From: Pantoea rodasii
Lineage (GTDB): Bacteria; Pseudomonadota; Gammaproteobacteria; Enterobacterales; Enterobacteriaceae
Direction: 5' to 3'
Assembly (NCBI RefSeq): GCF_002095465.1
Contig: NZ_MLFP01000001.1
Coordinates: 62,001-126,000 of the forward strand
Length of the DNA: 64,000 bases
Shown here: in pieces, positions 27,714-37,336 of the stretch
Position numbering within the stretch: the first letter of the stretch is position 1
How the letters are laid out: each line of letters begins with the position of its first letter
Made by a program: the position numbers and the translations under genes
The notes under the pieces: generated by a model
What the model was told of the DNA's origin: nothing
Seen by the model: only the letters and a program-made list of their open reading frames with translations
Database searches by the model: none

Positions 27714-28415
27714 ATGATGACAACCCGCTGCGCGTCCGCATGTGGCCAGGCCGATTTCGGTTGGTTGCAGGCGCGATACAGCTTCTCTTTTGGCCACTAT
27801 TTTGATCCTAAAATGATGGGCTACGCTTCGTTACGCGTGCTCAATCAGGAAGTGCTGGCACCCGGTGCGGCCTTCCAGCCGCGCAGCTATCCGCAGGTGG
27901 ATGTGTTGAATTTGGTGTTGCAGGGCGAAGCGGAGTACCGCGACAGCGAAGGCAACCATCTCATCGCGCGCGAAGGCGAAGCGATGCTGCTGTCAGCTCG
28001 TCAGGGCGTGAATTATAGCGAAATCAACATCAGTAAAGATCGTCCGTTAACGCGCATGCAGCTGTGGCTGGCGGCCTGCCCGGAGCGAGAGAATCCGCTG
28101 CTGCAGAAAATCGCGGCGCCACAGCAAAGCCGCTTTTTAATTGCCTCGCCAGACGGCGTGGATGGCAGTCTGCAACTGCGTCAGCAGGTGTGGGTGCATC
28201 AGGTCATGCTGGCGCCAGGTGAGCAGCATACGGTGAAATTGAACGGTCCTCGCGCCTACCTGCAATCGATCCACGGTTCATTGGATCTACAGGCAAGCAG
28301 CGCCAATCAGGAACTTCTGAGCTGCGGCGACGGCGCGTTTTTAAGTGAAGAACAGCAGATTACCCTGCAGGCGAAAACCCCGTTGCGTGCACTGGTGATC
28401 GATTTACCAGCGTAA
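27714..28415 (+). CDS. yhaK: Pirin-family (bicupin) protein YhaK
   Basis: The 233-residue bicupin has the same length as E. coli YhaK. The N-terminal RYSFSFGHYFDPKMMGYASL and RVLNQEVLAPGAAFQPR motifs are typical of pirin-like redox-sensitive proteins of the cytoplasm. In E. coli it is induced by nitrosative stress and by YhaJ ligands; its catalytic role is unclear. The ATG at 27714 follows GGAGG by six bases. It is divergent from yhaJ and ends in a clear terminator. Confidence 0.92.
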   Translation: MMTTRCASACGQADFGWLQARYSFSFGHYFDPKMMGYASLRVLNQEVLAPGAAFQPRSYPQVDVLNLVLQGEAEYRDSEGNHLIAREGEAMLLSARQGVNYSEINISKDRPLTRMQLWLAACPERENPLLQKIAAPQQSRFLIASPDGVDGSLQLRQQVWVHQVMLAPGEQHTVKLNGPRAYLQSIHGSLDLQASSANQELLSCGDGAFLSEEQQITLQAKTPLRALVIDLPA

Positions 28416-28445
28416 AAAAAGGCAGCCCGTTGAGGCTGCCTTTGT
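28414..28445 (+). terminator. Intrinsic terminator of yhaK
   Basis: AAAAAAA, then the stem GGCAGCC-CGTTGA-GGCTGCC, then TTTG. It begins at the yhaK stop codon. The palindrome GGGCGCAATTGACTGCGCCC at 28455-28474 follows, close to the dolP stop on the other strand. Confidence 0.82.
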
Positions 28446-28454
28446 CTGTGGCCG

Positions 28455-28474
28455 GGGCGCAATTGACTGCGCCC
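28455..28474. repeat. Short palindrome between yhaK and dolP
   Basis: GGGCGCAATTGACTGCGCCC, a 20-base interrupted inverted repeat of the same GC-arm, AT-loop style as the other short palindromes in the window. It probably helps end the dolP transcript. Confidence 0.4.
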
Positions 28475-28486
28475 GTCCGATGCAGA

Positions 28487-29059
28487 TTATTTCAGGATGG
28501 TGAACGCGGTAGTCACGTGCTTCACACCGCTCACACGGCTGGCTACATCGGCCGCCGCAGACGCTTCCTGTTGTGTCACCAGACCCAGCAAGAATACCTC
28601 ACCGTTTTCCGTGGTCACTTTCACGTTCGATGATTTCACCTGATCGCTGCCCAACAGCTGTGAGCGGATTTTAGTGGTGATCCAGGTATCCGATGATGAC
28701 GTCCCGAGGCTGACTTTCTGGCCAGTGCGGATTTCGTTATACACTTCGGTGGCACCGTCTACACCCATGGCAATCTGCTTGGCGCGGCTGGCCAAATCAG
28801 CAGAAGGGGATTGACCGGTCAGCAGCACTTTGCCCTGGTAAGCGGTAACGACGACGCGTGCCTGGTTTTTGATTTGTTCATCTTTCGCCAGCGCATTGCT
28901 GACACGCAATTCCAGCGTACCATCATCAACCTGCGTACCCACGGTGCGCGGATCGGTTGCTGTTTTGGTTGCCACAGCGGCGCCGCCGGCGACAACGGCA
29001 ACACAGCCCTGCAGCATCATGGCGGTTAAAAGAATGGCGACAGCGTTCAATGCTTTCAT
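28487..29059 (-). CDS. dolP: Division/outer-membrane stress-associated lipid-binding lipoprotein DolP
   Basis: The 190-residue lipoprotein (E. coli DolP/YraP is 191) has a lipobox LQGC with Cys19 as the lipidated residue. Two BON domains follow (about 48-115 and 120-188), the second ending KHVTTAFTILK. DolP binds anionic phospholipids at the division site and supports outer-membrane integrity and BAM function. The ATG at 29059 (MKALNAVAIL) has AAGGAG upstream; the longer frame to 29077 is discarded. It lies directly after diaA and ends the lpoA-yraN-diaA-dolP run. Confidence 0.95.
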   Translation of the reverse strand: MKALNAVAILLTAMMLQGCVAVVAGGAAVATKTATDPRTVGTQVDDGTLELRVSNALAKDEQIKNQARVVVTAYQGKVLLTGQSPSADLASRAKQIAMGVDGATEVYNEIRTGQKVSLGTSSSDTWITTKIRSQLLGSDQVKSSNVKVTTENGEVFLLGLVTQQEASAAADVASRVSGVKHVTTAFTILK

Positions 29060-29073
29060 TTGAGCTCCTTCAG

Positions 29074-29661
29074 TCATTCCTGGTGTGGGAACAAAGTGTT
29101 ATCAATCAAATCGCACAGGCAGTTCAGCGTCAGCATATGCATTTCCTGAATGCGTGCACTGCGATGTGACGGAATGCGAATTTCCACATCGTGCGGACCC
29201 AACAGGCCCGCCAGCTCACCGCCATCATGGCCGGTCAGCGCGACGATAGTCATATCGCGAGTAACCGCAGCTTCAACCGCTTTGACGATATCGCGGGTGT
29301 TGCCACGGGTTGAAATAGCCAGCAGTACATCACCGGCCTGACCAAGCGCACGAACCTGCTTGGCATAAACTTCATCGTGTAGACGATCGTTGCCGATTGC
29401 CGTTAGCATGACGTTATCGGCGCTCAGTGCCAGCGCAGGCAAGCTAGGACGCTCGGTTTCAAAACGGTTGATCATGCTGGCGGCAAAATGCTGGGCGTTG
29501 GCCGATGAAGCACCGTTACCACAACTCAGGATTTTGTTACCGTTCAGCAGCGACTGCACCAGCGTCATCGCGGCACGAGAAATCGCATCCGGCAGCGCCT
29601 CCGCAGCAGCGATTTGAGTCTGAATACTTTCGGTAAAACACGCTTTAATTCTGTCCTGCAC
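29074..29661 (-). CDS. diaA: DnaA initiator-associating protein DiaA
   Basis: The 195-residue SIS-domain protein is nearly identical to E. coli DiaA (196), with [20 protein letters not shown] and [20 protein letters not shown]. It forms a tetramer that binds several DnaA molecules and promotes orderly initiation at oriC. The start is GTG at 29661 ([16 protein letters not shown]), as the family alignment requires. It lies between yraN and dolP on the same strand. Confidence 0.96.
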   Translation of the reverse strand: MQDRIKACFTESIQTQIAAAEALPDAISRAAMTLVQSLLNGNKILSCGNGASSANAQHFAASMINRFETERPSLPALALSADNVMLTAIGNDRLHDEVYAKQVRALGQAGDVLLAISTRGNTRDIVKAVEAAVTRDMTIVALTGHDGGELAGLLGPHDVEIRIPSHRSARIQEMHMLTLNCLCDLIDNTLFPHQE

Positions 29662-29675
29662 AAGACCACCTGGTT

Positions 29676-30071
29676 CTATCCATCGGCATTAAAGGCATCG
29701 GGTAGCCACTCCAGCTCACGCCCGGTAATGGCAATGATGTCAAAACGGCAATTCACCGTATCAAAACTGCCGCCGCGTGCCAGCAACCACCATGCAGCGG
29801 TGCGCAGCAGCTTTTGTTGTTTCTGACGCGTCACGCTGGCGGCAGCACCGCCGTAACGTGCATCGCGTCGATAGCGCACTTCGACAAACACCCAGCAATC
29901 GGCGTCTTGCATAATGAGGTCAATTTCCCCACTGCGGCAACGCACATTACTGGCAATCCACCGCAGCCCGGCGCGCTCCAGATAACAACGCGCCTGCTGC
30001 TCCTGCTCAGCGCCAATGCGCTGGCGGTCTACTGCACCGGAACGATTTGTCCCTGACGATACTGGTTCCAT
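29676..30071 (-). CDS. yraN: UPF0102 family protein YraN
   Basis: This is a 131-residue nuclease-fold protein of the YraN/UPF0102 family, the same length as in E. coli. Core motif [20 protein letters not shown] is the PD-(D/E)xK-like acidic pattern (E-x-D ... E-V-K/R), followed by [19 protein letters not shown]. No function is established. I selected the ATG at 30071 because AGGAAG sits seven bases upstream and the length fits; the frame is open to 30095. Its start lies inside the 3' end of lpoA (43-base overlap), as in E. coli. Confidence 0.92.
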   Translation of the reverse strand: MEPVSSGTNRSGAVDRQRIGAEQEQQARCYLERAGLRWIASNVRCRSGEIDLIMQDADCWVFVEVRYRRDARYGGAAASVTRQKQQKLLRTAAWWLLARGGSFDTVNCRFDIIAITGRELEWLPDAFNADG

Positions 30072-32104
30072 GCCAACTTCCTGTTGATCACGCAATCCGT
30101 GTCGGCACTCAGCTTGCCGGTGTTGCCATCAATGGCAAAGCCTGGCACCTGGCGCATCTGGTTAAAGTGATTCGCCAGCGTCCAGGCATCAATGCCCATC
30201 GCGTAGAGGCGAACCAGCGAATAATCGTTGTTGAACGATTTCGCCGCCTGCTGCATCAGGCCCGGATTGGTTCCGGAGAGCAGCGGAATATCACTGAACT
30301 GCAAGCCATCCATTTCCAGACGGAAGTCTGGGCCGGCACCTGCCTGCGCACTGCGTGAGCTGGCATAGAGCGAGATGTTGTTGCGGCTGCTGGTACGCAT
30401 CGCAATCATCGGCTTAATCAACTGCAGCTCATCCTGGCTGGCCACGATGTACACCGCATCGACACTGCCACCGCTGGCATCAGCCGTTGGCGCTGGCGTA
30501 GTAGTTTGCGGTGCCGGAATGGTCAGGCCCGCAACGGCCACACCGGCCGATTGTGGCTGTTCAACCGTCAGCGGCGTGCCGCTCAGTGCGATACCGGCTC
30601 CGCTATTAATACCTTGTTTCAGCTCAGAAACGCCACCAAAACGCTGTTGCAGCACGGTGGAACCGCCCAGTTGCTGCCACTCTTGTGCGAATGCCTTGCT
30701 CACGCGATCGCCATAGCTGCTACGCGGCACCAACAGTAATGGCTGGCGCTTGCCCTGCTCGTAGATATGGTGCGCGGCATCGCGCGCTTCGTCTTCAGGA
30801 GAAAGCGCAAAATAACAAATATTCGGATGGTTCTGGATCTGTTCCGGCTCATTCAGCGCCAGCACGTTGAGTGGCGTCTGGCTGTTCACCACTGACTCCA
30901 CGTCGCTTTTCAGCAGCGGACCGACCACGAGGGTTGCGCCATCCTGCTGGGCCTGCTGCATCACCTGAGCAATCGGCTGGTTGCTGGTGTCATACACCTT
31001 CACCTGCGCGTTGCTGTCTGGCTGTGCGGTGGCCGTGGCCGGCTGTGCAGCAGACTGCGGCTGTTCGGTCTGCGGAGGCGTATTGCCCGCCATAGCCGGG
31101 CTGACAACCGTGTTAGCAGCGGTGTTAGCCTCTGCAGGCTGCTGAGCATTGGCGTCGCCAGTCTGTTGTGTTGACGGCTGGGCATTGGCGTCGGTTGCCG
31201 CTGGCGCAGCAGCTGCTGGCTGCGGTGCCGGCGCATTTAACACGCCATTTTTGGCATCGTTAAAGCCTTTCTGAATCGCATTGGCGAAAACTTGCGCCTG
31301 GCCATTCAACGGCAGCAGCAACGCAATGGTGCTGGTCGAGGCTTTCGTGAAGTTTTGCACCTGGCTAAGCTGCGTCGGCAGCGTTTTCGCGCCTGGATTC
31401 TGCGGGTAACGCGTCTGCCAGTCTTTGATTGCCGCTTTCAGCATCTGCGGGTCCTGGCTGTTGGTATGCCAGGTGTTGAGCAGATCGAGCCAGCCCTGCA
31501 GCGTGTTTTCATCGGCGTTGATCACCAGGCTGTTGATCTGATCCTGGTTCATTTGCGTCAGAGCTTGCCAGGTGGCGTCAATATTGCTCTGGTGGTTGGC
31601 GCCTTGCAGCAGCGGTTCCTGAGCAATATAGGCGCGCAGCAGCGCGAGTGAAGGACGATTCTGCGCCGCAGCGATTTGCAGCGCGTAGTAGCGCACCTGC
31701 TGGTCTTCAGATAATCCGTCGGTTTTCACCTGGCCGAGTTGTTGTTGAGCACCGCCGAAATCCTGCTGAGCAATCTGCATCTGTGCACGCAACAATTGCA
31801 GCTCCTGCTGCTGTACAGCGGAAAGCTGCTGCGGCAGTTGTGAGATCTGATCGTTGGCCTGCGGATATTTTCCTTCCTTCAACAGGGCACGGATGGCAAG
31901 TAATTGCCAGTCGGTCTTGCTATCATCGCTGCTTTGCTGCACCTGTTGCAGATAATAGTCTGAACGGGCAGTAGCAGGTGCCTGGATATTGACGTTAGAG
32001 GTTTGCTGCGGTCCCTGACCACTACAAGCGGCTAAAATCAGTCCAGCGAGAAGAACAGGTACCAGGCGTCCTGCTTTATGACGTACGACTTTTGAAGGAA
32101 GCAT
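30029..32104 (-). CDS. lpoA: Penicillin-binding protein activator LpoA
   Basis: The 691-residue outer-membrane lipoprotein has lipobox Cys27 (LILAACSGQ). The N-terminal TPR-like domain (to about residue 255) ends near [14 protein letters not shown] long low-complexity Ala/Gln/Pro/Thr linker (about 300-375) follows, then a periplasmic-binding-fold C-terminal domain with [19 protein letters not shown]. LpoA reaches across the periplasm to activate PBP1A. The linker differs in length from E. coli (678 residues total). The ATG at 32104 is the family start. It is divergent from rsmI with a 62-base promoter interval. Confidence 0.96.
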   Translation of the reverse strand: MLPSKVVRHKAGRLVPVLLAGLILAACSGQGPQQTSNVNIQAPATARSDYYLQQVQQSSDDSKTDWQLLAIRALLKEGKYPQANDQISQLPQQLSAVQQQELQLLRAQMQIAQQDFGGAQQQLGQVKTDGLSEDQQVRYYALQIAAAQNRPSLALLRAYIAQEPLLQGANHQSNIDATWQALTQMNQDQINSLVINADENTLQGWLDLLNTWHTNSQDPQMLKAAIKDWQTRYPQNPGAKTLPTQLSQVQNFTKASTSTIALLLPLNGQAQVFANAIQKGFNDAKNGVLNAPAPQPAAAAPAATDANAQPSTQQTGDANAQQPAEANTAANTVVSPAMAGNTPPQTEQPQSAAQPATATAQPDSNAQVKVYDTSNQPIAQVMQQAQQDGATLVVGPLLKSDVESVVNSQTPLNVLALNEPEQIQNHPNICYFALSPEDEARDAAHHIYEQGKRQPLLLVPRSSYGDRVSKAFAQEWQQLGGSTVLQQRFGGVSELKQGINSGAGIALSGTPLTVEQPQSAGVAVAGLTIPAPQTTTPAPTADASGGSVDAVYIVASQDELQLIKPMIAMRTSSRNNISLYASSRSAQAGAGPDFRLEMDGLQFSDIPLLSGTNPGLMQQAAKSFNNDYSLVRLYAMGIDAWTLANHFNQMRQVPGFAIDGNTGKLSADTDCVINRKLAWNQYRQGQIVPVQ

Positions 32105-32166
32105 ACTGTATCCAGTGATGTTTTTTTCAAGATGCTCAATATTAAATCGGCAATTCGGATGAAACA

Positions 32167-33030
32167 ATGAAACAACTCGATCGGGCAGAGATTTCTGCCA
32201 GCACGCTCTATATCGTTCCTACCCCGATCGGTAACCTGGGTGATATCACGCAGCGTGCGCTGACGGTGCTTGCGAGCGTCGATCTGGTCGCAGCGGAAGA
32301 TACACGTCATACCGGGCTGTTGCTACAACATTTCGCCATCAATGCGCGACTGTTCGCACTTCACGACCACAACGAACAACAGAAAGCAGAGGTGTTGTTA
32401 GCCAAGCTGCAAGAAGGCCAGAGCATTGCACTGGTCTCGGATGCGGGCACGCCGTTAATCAACGATCCGGGCTACCATCTGGTGCGTCGCTGTCGTGAAG
32501 CCGGGGTGCGCGTGGTCCCATTGCCGGGGGCCTGTGCGGCGATTACAGCATTAAGCGCGGCGGGATTACCGTCCGATCGTTTCTGTTACGAAGGATTTCT
32601 GCCGGCGAAAAGCAAAGGGCGCTGTGATGTGCTGCGCTCCCTTGAGAATGAACCGCGTACGCTGATTTTTTATGAATCGACCCATCGTTTGATTGATAGC
32701 CTACAAGATATGGTGAATGTCTGGGGTGTTGAACGCTATGTGGTGCTGGCTCGCGAAATCACCAAAACCTGGGAAACCATAAAAGGTGCGCCGGTGGGCG
32801 AGCTGCTGGCCTGGGTGCTGGAAGATGAAAACCGCCGTAAAGGTGAGATGGTGCTGATTGTTGAAGGGCACAAAGCCGATGAAGAAGCGCTGCCGGCTGA
32901 AGCACTGCGCACCTTAGCCTTGCTGCAAGCGGAGTTACCGCTTAAAAAAGCTGCGGCGTTAACGGCCGAAATTCATGGCGTTAAGAAAAACGCACTCTAT
33001 AAGTACGCGCTGGAGCAGCAAGAGGCGTGA
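32167..33030 (+). CDS. rsmI: 16S rRNA (cytidine(1402)-2'-O)-methyltransferase RsmI
   Basis: The 287-residue tetrapyrrole-methylase-fold enzyme has [36 protein letters not shown] and the SAM-binding [19 protein letters not shown]. It methylates the 2'-OH of C1402 in the ribosomal P site together with RsmH. The sequence is nearly that of E. coli RsmI (286). It is divergent from lpoA, and rnpB follows 33 bases after the stop. Confidence 0.97.
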   Translation: MKQLDRAEISASTLYIVPTPIGNLGDITQRALTVLASVDLVAAEDTRHTGLLLQHFAINARLFALHDHNEQQKAEVLLAKLQEGQSIALVSDAGTPLINDPGYHLVRRCREAGVRVVPLPGACAAITALSAAGLPSDRFCYEGFLPAKSKGRCDVLRSLENEPRTLIFYESTHRLIDSLQDMVNVWGVERYVVLAREITKTWETIKGAPVGELLAWVLEDENRRKGEMVLIVEGHKADEEALPAEALRTLALLQAELPLKKAAALTAEIHGVKKNALYKYALEQQEA

Positions 33031-33063
33031 CAAACGCGGGCGAATCGCCTATTATCCCGCGCC

Positions 33064-33440
<377 letters not shown>

Positions 33441-33448
33441 TTTCAGGT

Positions 33449-33477
33449 GAAAACCCCGCTTCGGCGGGGTTTTTGCT
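33449..33477 (+). terminator. Intrinsic terminator of rnpB
   Basis: AAAACCCCGC-TTCG-GCGGGGTTTTTGC, a GC-rich stem with a UUCG tetraloop and T run, beginning nine bases after the mature RNA end. Confidence 0.95.
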
Positions 33478-33494
33478 ATCTGGCGTACAGCGGC

Positions 33495-33572
33495 GAGAAG
33501 AATGACTGTCCACTCCACTCCTCTCAATTCCACTTTCTACTAAAAGAACGCAGCTTTTCGGCCAGTTTCGAC
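33495..33572 (+). repeat. Degenerate partial copy of the rnpB 3' end
   Basis: Two blocks repeat the rnpB tail. GAGAAGAATGACTGTCCAC (33495-33513) matches 33391-33408 of rnpB with few changes. AGAACGCAGCTTTTCGGCCA plus GTTTCGACC (33544-33572) matches the last 29 bases (33412-33440) with about five mismatches. E. coli carries tandem repeats of the rnpB 3' segment at this position, so this is likely a decayed counterpart. It lacks the downstream terminator. Confidence 0.7.
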
Positions 33573-33734
33573 CGTCATACAGCTGCCCACAAATAATAAA
33601 AATCCTAGCGTAAAGAAATGAAAATACCGAGGAACAAAATAATCCTTATGCCAGAATAGGCGCGTGTTTAACTACCGAAGACAATTATTCATCCACATCG
33701 ACGAAAAGCAACAACGTGGATAAGTTGTAAAATT

Positions 33735-33833
33735 ATGGACAAAATGCTCGCCCCAATGATGGTATGCCCTATTAATCCTCACTCCCTCTCAAACTGCTCA
33801 ATCTGCGATCAGCACTGGCGCTTCGCGCTTTAG
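33735..33833 (+). CDS. Possible leader peptide upstream of mdtJI (MdtU-like)
   Basis: A 32-codon reading frame runs from ATG 33735 to TAG 33833 ([20 protein letters not shown], then [12 protein letters not shown]). The ribosome site is weak (GGATAAG). In E. coli a short upstream reading frame named mdtU, of about the same size, lies ahead of mdtJI and is needed for spermidine-dependent expression. I cannot confirm homology from memory; position and size are the evidence. An AAACGCC...GGCGTTT stem (about 33876-33907) between it and mdtJ could be the controlled structure. The remainder of 33573-33927 is AT-rich and non-coding. Confidence 0.35.
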   Translation: MDKMLAPMMVCPINPHSLSNCSICDQHWRFAL

Positions 33834-33927
33834 ATTCCTTCTCTCCTTATTGATTTTATTATGCTTATCGGCTGAAACGCCGCTGTTTTCGCGTGGCTGG
33901 CGTTTATTTCTGTTTCAGGAGAGAAAC

Positions 33928-34277
33928 ATGCGTTACTGGATTCTATTACTCTTAGCGATCGTCGCTGAAATTATCGGCACCCTTTCAATGAAATGGGCCA
34001 GCGTCAACGGCGGTCAGGCAGGATATATATTTATGCTGCTGATGATTGCACTGTCTTATATTTTCTTGTCTTTCGCCATAAAACGTATCGCTCTGGGCGT
34101 AGCTATGCAATGTGGGAAGGCATTGGGATTCTCTTTATTACCTTATTTAGCGTGATGCTGTTCGATGAAACGCTGTCAGTGATGAAAGTTGCCGGGCTGA
34201 TGACCCTGGTGGCGGGGATTGCACTGATTAAATCCGGCACGCTAACCCGCAAGGAGCCGCGTCATGGTCACGCTTAA
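33928..34277 (+). CDS. mdtJ: Spermidine export protein MdtJ (frame error near 34103)
   Basis: This is a small multidrug resistance (SMR) family subunit with four membrane helices. It begins [20 protein letters not shown] with the SMR-conserved Glu in helix 1 and KWASVNGGQ after it. The frame breaks in helix 3: a missing C at GTAG(C)CTATG, about 34103, separates IALGVA from [20 protein letters not shown]. Corrected length is 116 residues, against 121 in E. coli. MdtJ and MdtI together export spermidine. The gene overlaps mdtI by 14 bases. The ATG at 33928 follows AGGAGAG. Probably a sequencing error. Confidence 0.87.
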
Positions 34278-34593
34278 TGCTGCGCACATTGCCTGGCTGG
34301 CTTTGGCCATTGGGTTAGAAATCGTCGCCAATATCTGCCTGAAATACGCCAATGGTTTCCGTCGCCCGGTGTATGGCGTGTTGTCGTTGATGGCGGTGCT
34401 GGCGGCTTTTAGTGCCCTGGCACAGGCGGTGAAAGGCATCGATCTCTCAGTGGCTTACGCCTTATGGGGCGGATTTGGTCTGGTGGCCACCGTGGCGGCA
34501 GGCTGGATACTGTTTGGTCAACGGCTAAGCCGTGTTGGCTGGCTGGGCGTGGGACTGCTGATTGCGGGGATGGTGCTGATCAAATTTGCCTGA
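34264..34593 (+). CDS. mdtI: Spermidine export protein MdtI
   Basis: This is a 109-residue SMR subunit, the same length as E. coli MdtI, with four hydrophobic helices. It has the conserved Glu in [18 protein letters not shown] and helix 3-4 [19 protein letters not shown]. It forms the heteromeric spermidine exporter with MdtJ. The start overlaps the mdtJ 3' end, indicating translational coupling. A hairpin lies just after the stop. Confidence 0.94.
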   Translation: MVTLNAAHIAWLALAIGLEIVANICLKYANGFRRPVYGVLSLMAVLAAFSALAQAVKGIDLSVAYALWGGFGLVATVAAGWILFGQRLSRVGWLGVGLLIAGMVLIKFA

Positions 34594-34602
34594 TGGCGAA
34601 GA

Positions 34603-34636
34603 AAAGGCCCTCATCCTTATTGGGCTGAGGGCTTAG
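34603..34636. terminator. Hairpin between convergent mdtI and yqjG
   Basis: The stem GCCCTCA...TGAGGGC (34607-34632) is flanked by AAAAG on the left, which gives CTTTT for the minus strand. It can end yqjG transcription and possibly mdtI. Confidence 0.6.
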
Positions 34637-34648
34637 ATTGCACTCGTC

Positions 34649-35621
34649 TTATCCGCGGCCGTGTGGCTCATCCCAGTCAAACGCCGGGCCCAGCGAAATC
34701 ACGCCGCTCGGGTTGATGGTCTTATGGCTGCAGTAGTAGTGATGGCGGATATGCGGCAGATTCACCGTATCGGCGATGCCCGGTATCTGGTAAATGTCAC
34801 GCAGGAAGCCGCTCAAGTTGCGGTAATCACTAATGCGGTGACGATCGCATTTAAAGTGGGTGACATACACCGGATCAAAACGCACCAGCGTGGTCCACAA
34901 ACGTAAATCTGCTTCGGTCAGGTGGTCGCCCGTCAGATAGCGATGCTGGCCGAGTATTTGCTCCAGCCGCGCCAGCGAATGGAACAGCGCCGTCACCGAT
35001 TCATCATAAGCTGCCTGCGAGGTCGCAAACCCGCTTTTGTACACGCCATTATTGACCGTGTCGTAAATCCATCCATTCACCTCATCGATCTTGTCTCGCA
35101 ATTCAACCGGATAGTAATCCCCGGCGCGCGCGCTGTGCATCAAAGGCGCTATTGAGCATGCGCATAATGTCGGCGGATTCATTACTGACGATGGTGTGCT
35201 GCGTCTTGTCCCACAACACCGGAACAGTCACGCGGCCGGTGTATTGCGGGTCGGCATGCAGATAGAGCTGATAGAGGAATTCGTTTTGATACAGCGAATC
35301 ACCGGTCGCGTCCGGAAAATCGTCGTCAAAGGTCCAGCCATTTTCCAGCATCAATGGATGCACCACCGAAACGGAAATCATATCTTCCAGCCCTTTGAGC
35401 TGGCGCATCAGGAGCGTGCGGTGTGCCCAAGGACAGGCAAGAGAAACATAAAGATGATAGCGATCGCGCTCGGCGGCAAAGCCGGCATTGCCGGTTGGGC
35501 CTGCACTGCCATCAGCAGTGACCCAATTACGCCAGACTGCTTCTGTGCGTTTGAAGCGGCCACCGGTTGACTTCGTATCGTACCAGGTGTCATGCCAGAC
35601 ACCGTCAATCAGCTGTCCCAT
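34649..35621 (-). CDS. yqjG: Glutathionyl-hydroquinone reductase YqjG (frame error near 35128)
   Basis: This is a Xi-class glutathione transferase that reduces glutathionyl-hydroquinones. The N-terminal thioredoxin-fold part carries the catalytic Cys in VSLACPWAHRTLLMRQLKGL. The C-terminal helical part has LGQHRYLTGDHLTEADLRLW. The frame breaks in a (GC)n run at 35123-35133. Restoring one GC pair gives AFDAQRARAGDYYPVELRDK and about 324 residues, against 328 in E. coli; one extra base would also explain the shift. The C-terminus (DEPHGRG) is slightly shorter than usual. Cytoplasmic, single-gene unit. Confidence 0.9.
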
Positions 35622-35701
35622 AAGCCCTCCATAAAGAAAAAGGGCGAGGAATATCCTCGCCCCTGCAAATCAGTATATGTGTTCTGGCAACGCTTGTGTG
35701 C

Positions 35702-36115
35702 TTAGCGTGCGGCCGCTGGTGCGAAACGAGCACGAATCAGACGGTCAATACTGTAAGCACCTGGACCTACCAGACCCAACACCAGGAAGCCACCGGCGAT
35801 GGACAGGTTTTTCATGAACATCAGCTGGTTAACGCCTTCAGCAAAGTTGCTGTGGAACAGGAATGCGGTCAGCAGCGTAAAGCCCGCGGTGAACAGCGCG
35901 GTGAAACGGGTCAGGAAACCGAACAGAATTGCCAGACCGCCGCCGAACTCCAGCAGAATAACCAGTGGCAGCAAGAAGCCCGGAACGCCCATCGCCTGCA
36001 TGTATTGTGCGGTACCAGCATAACCGGTGATTTTGCCCCAGCCTGCAGTGATGAACAGAATGGTCATTAATACGCGTGCCAGCAGCAGGCCTGAGTCTTC
36101 GAATTTTTTCATCAT
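35702..36115 (-). CDS. yqjF: DoxX-family inner membrane protein YqjF
   Basis: The 137-residue protein has four membrane helices of the DoxX family, nearly identical to E. coli YqjF over FITAGWGKITGYAGTAQYMQ and LPLVILLEFGGGLAILFGFL. The C-terminus is a little longer than in E. coli (130). The biochemical role is uncertain; the E. coli gene is used as a reporter because aromatic compounds such as dinitrotoluene induce it through YhaJ, whose gene is also in this window. The start may be the second Met (36112). Confidence 0.92.
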   Translation of the reverse strand: MMKKFEDSGLLLARVLMTILFITAGWGKITGYAGTAQYMQAMGVPGFLLPLVILLEFGGGLAILFGFLTRFTALFTAGFTLLTAFLFHSNFAEGVNQLMFMKNLSIAGGFLVLGLVGPGAYSIDRLIRARFAPAAAR

Positions 36116-36282
36116 TTACTCCAACAAGAATTATGTAGCAGGTTGTTGGCCTGCAAGGTTTTATTCCCATCGAATCGGTGATTTTAATTCGCTGGGCTGA
36201 TGGAGGAAGATGATAATCGCAGGTGGGAACAGTTGTAAGCGAGATAAACTGTCAATGTTGTTCAGGATTTCTGATGGAGAAA

Positions 36283-36308
36283 AACCGAATCCAGTAGATC
36301 CGGTTTTA
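36283..36308 (-). terminator. Intrinsic terminator of the yqjCDEK run
   Basis: On the minus strand AAAACCGGATC...GATTCGGTTTTTC forms a stem with a T run, just after the yqjK stop at 36319. Confidence 0.6.
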
Positions 36309-36318
36309 AATGAAGGAA

Positions 36319-36603
36319 TTAGCGTGGTTCAAGCGTGGATTTAATCATGCGCCAGGTGCTCCATAGGCCAAAACCGCGTTTTGCCCAGCGCAAAATTCGG
36401 TTAGGGCTGCGGATTGACCAAATGGCTAGCGCACTGCTGCCAATCGCCAGATAGCGGCGCATGCTAAGAAAGGTCAACCAACCGCGATCGTAGTATGCCG
36501 TGCCATCCAGCCAGTCACGACGACCGGCGCTGAGATCCAATCGCTGCTGCTGAACCTGGTTCAACAGTTCGTGAATGCGTGCTTCACGTTCACGACGGCT
36601 CAT
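36319..36603 (-). CDS. yqjK: YqjK-like family protein
   Basis: This 94-residue basic protein is of the YqjK family (E. coli 99). It starts MSRREREARIHELLNQVQQQ, with a weakly hydrophobic stretch RRYLAIGSSALAIWSI in the middle and a basic tail. Function unknown. The ATG overlaps the yqjE stop by four bases (ATGA), so it is the last gene of the yqjC/D-E-K operon. A terminator follows. Confidence 0.9.
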   Translation of the reverse strand: MSRREREARIHELLNQVQQQRLDLSAGRRDWLDGTAYYDRGWLTFLSMRRYLAIGSSALAIWSIRSPNRILRWAKRGFGLWSTWRMIKSTLEPR

Positions 36604-36995
36604 GAGCGATGCTCCTCCAGCAAGTTGCGATCGGTTTCCAGCTCTTTGCGTGTATGGCGCAACAATGTTGACTGGCGTGACTTATACAGCGTCCACAAAC
36701 CAAATATCAGCGCCAGCGCAAACAGCACGGCGGTGGTGATAGCAATTGCCATCAGCCGATACTGCGCATCCACCGCCCAAATGATCAGCACCATCAAGCT
36801 CATTAAACCAAAAGCGGTAAACAGCATCGTCAGTCCAACCATCATCAGCATCTGAATCAGATTGGCTTTCTCCTCCTCCAGCTCAACAATCGCCAGACGG
36901 ACGCGCGTTTCCACCATACCAACCAGGGTAGTGACAATGCGCTGACCGATGTTGAAGACCCCTTTGCCTGGGCCGTGGCTCTGACTGTCGCTCAT
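36600..36995 (-). CDS. yqjE: Phage holin superfamily III/YqjE membrane protein
   Basis: This 131-residue protein has two membrane helices (about 48-72, MLMMVGLTMLFTAFGLMSLM, and 80-104) and a charged C-terminal helix. It matches E. coli YqjE (134), a PF07332-type putative Actinobacterial holin-X family member. In E. coli it is co-transcribed with the inner-membrane ribosome-binding protein YqjD. The exact role is unknown. It starts one base after the yqjD stop. Confidence 0.92.
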   Translation of the reverse strand: MSDSQSHGPGKGVFNIGQRIVTTLVGMVETRVRLAIVELEEEKANLIQMLMMVGLTMLFTAFGLMSLMVLIIWAVDAQYRLMAIAITTAVLFALALIFGLWTLYKSRQSTLLRHTRKELETDRNLLEEHRS

Positions 36996-36996
36996 A

Positions 36997-37302
36997 TCAA
37001 CGACGTGAGATCAGAATGCCGATCAGTACACCGACAGCTGCACCGATGCCCACGCCGTGCCACGGATTATCGCGCACATATTCGTCGGCCTTTTCCGCGG
37101 CTTCACGCGTGGATTGCGCGATGCGCTCACCTGAATCGCCCAGACGCTCGCGCGAACTGTCGATGGCGCCACGCGCTTTACTGCGCAGTTTATCAAGCTC
37201 GGTTTTAGATTTATCCGCCGAGCTGCTCAGCACTTCTTCCAGGGTGTCAGCAAGGTTTTTCAGTTCCGCACGCAGATGTTCAGATGTGGTGTCTTTAGAC
37301 AT
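36997..37302 (-). CDS. yqjD: Inner-membrane ribosome-associated protein YqjD
   Basis: The 101-residue DUF883 protein has the E. coli YqjD length. The N-terminal two thirds are helical and charged (AELKNLADTLEEVLSSSADK). The C-terminal hydrophobic helix with a final arginine pair (GIGAAVGVLIGILISRR) anchors it in the inner membrane. In E. coli YqjD binds 70S and 100S ribosomes in stationary phase and slows growth. The ATG at 37302 (MSKDTTSEHLRAEL) is chosen over an in-frame ATG at 37314. An RpoS-type promoter is expected from the family but was not verified. Confidence 0.94.
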   Translation of the reverse strand: MSKDTTSEHLRAELKNLADTLEEVLSSSADKSKTELDKLRSKARGAIDSSRERLGDSGERIAQSTREAAEKADEYVRDNPWHGVGIGAAVGVLIGILISRR

Positions 37303-37336
37303 GAAGTTCTCCATTACATCATCTATTTAAGTCCGA

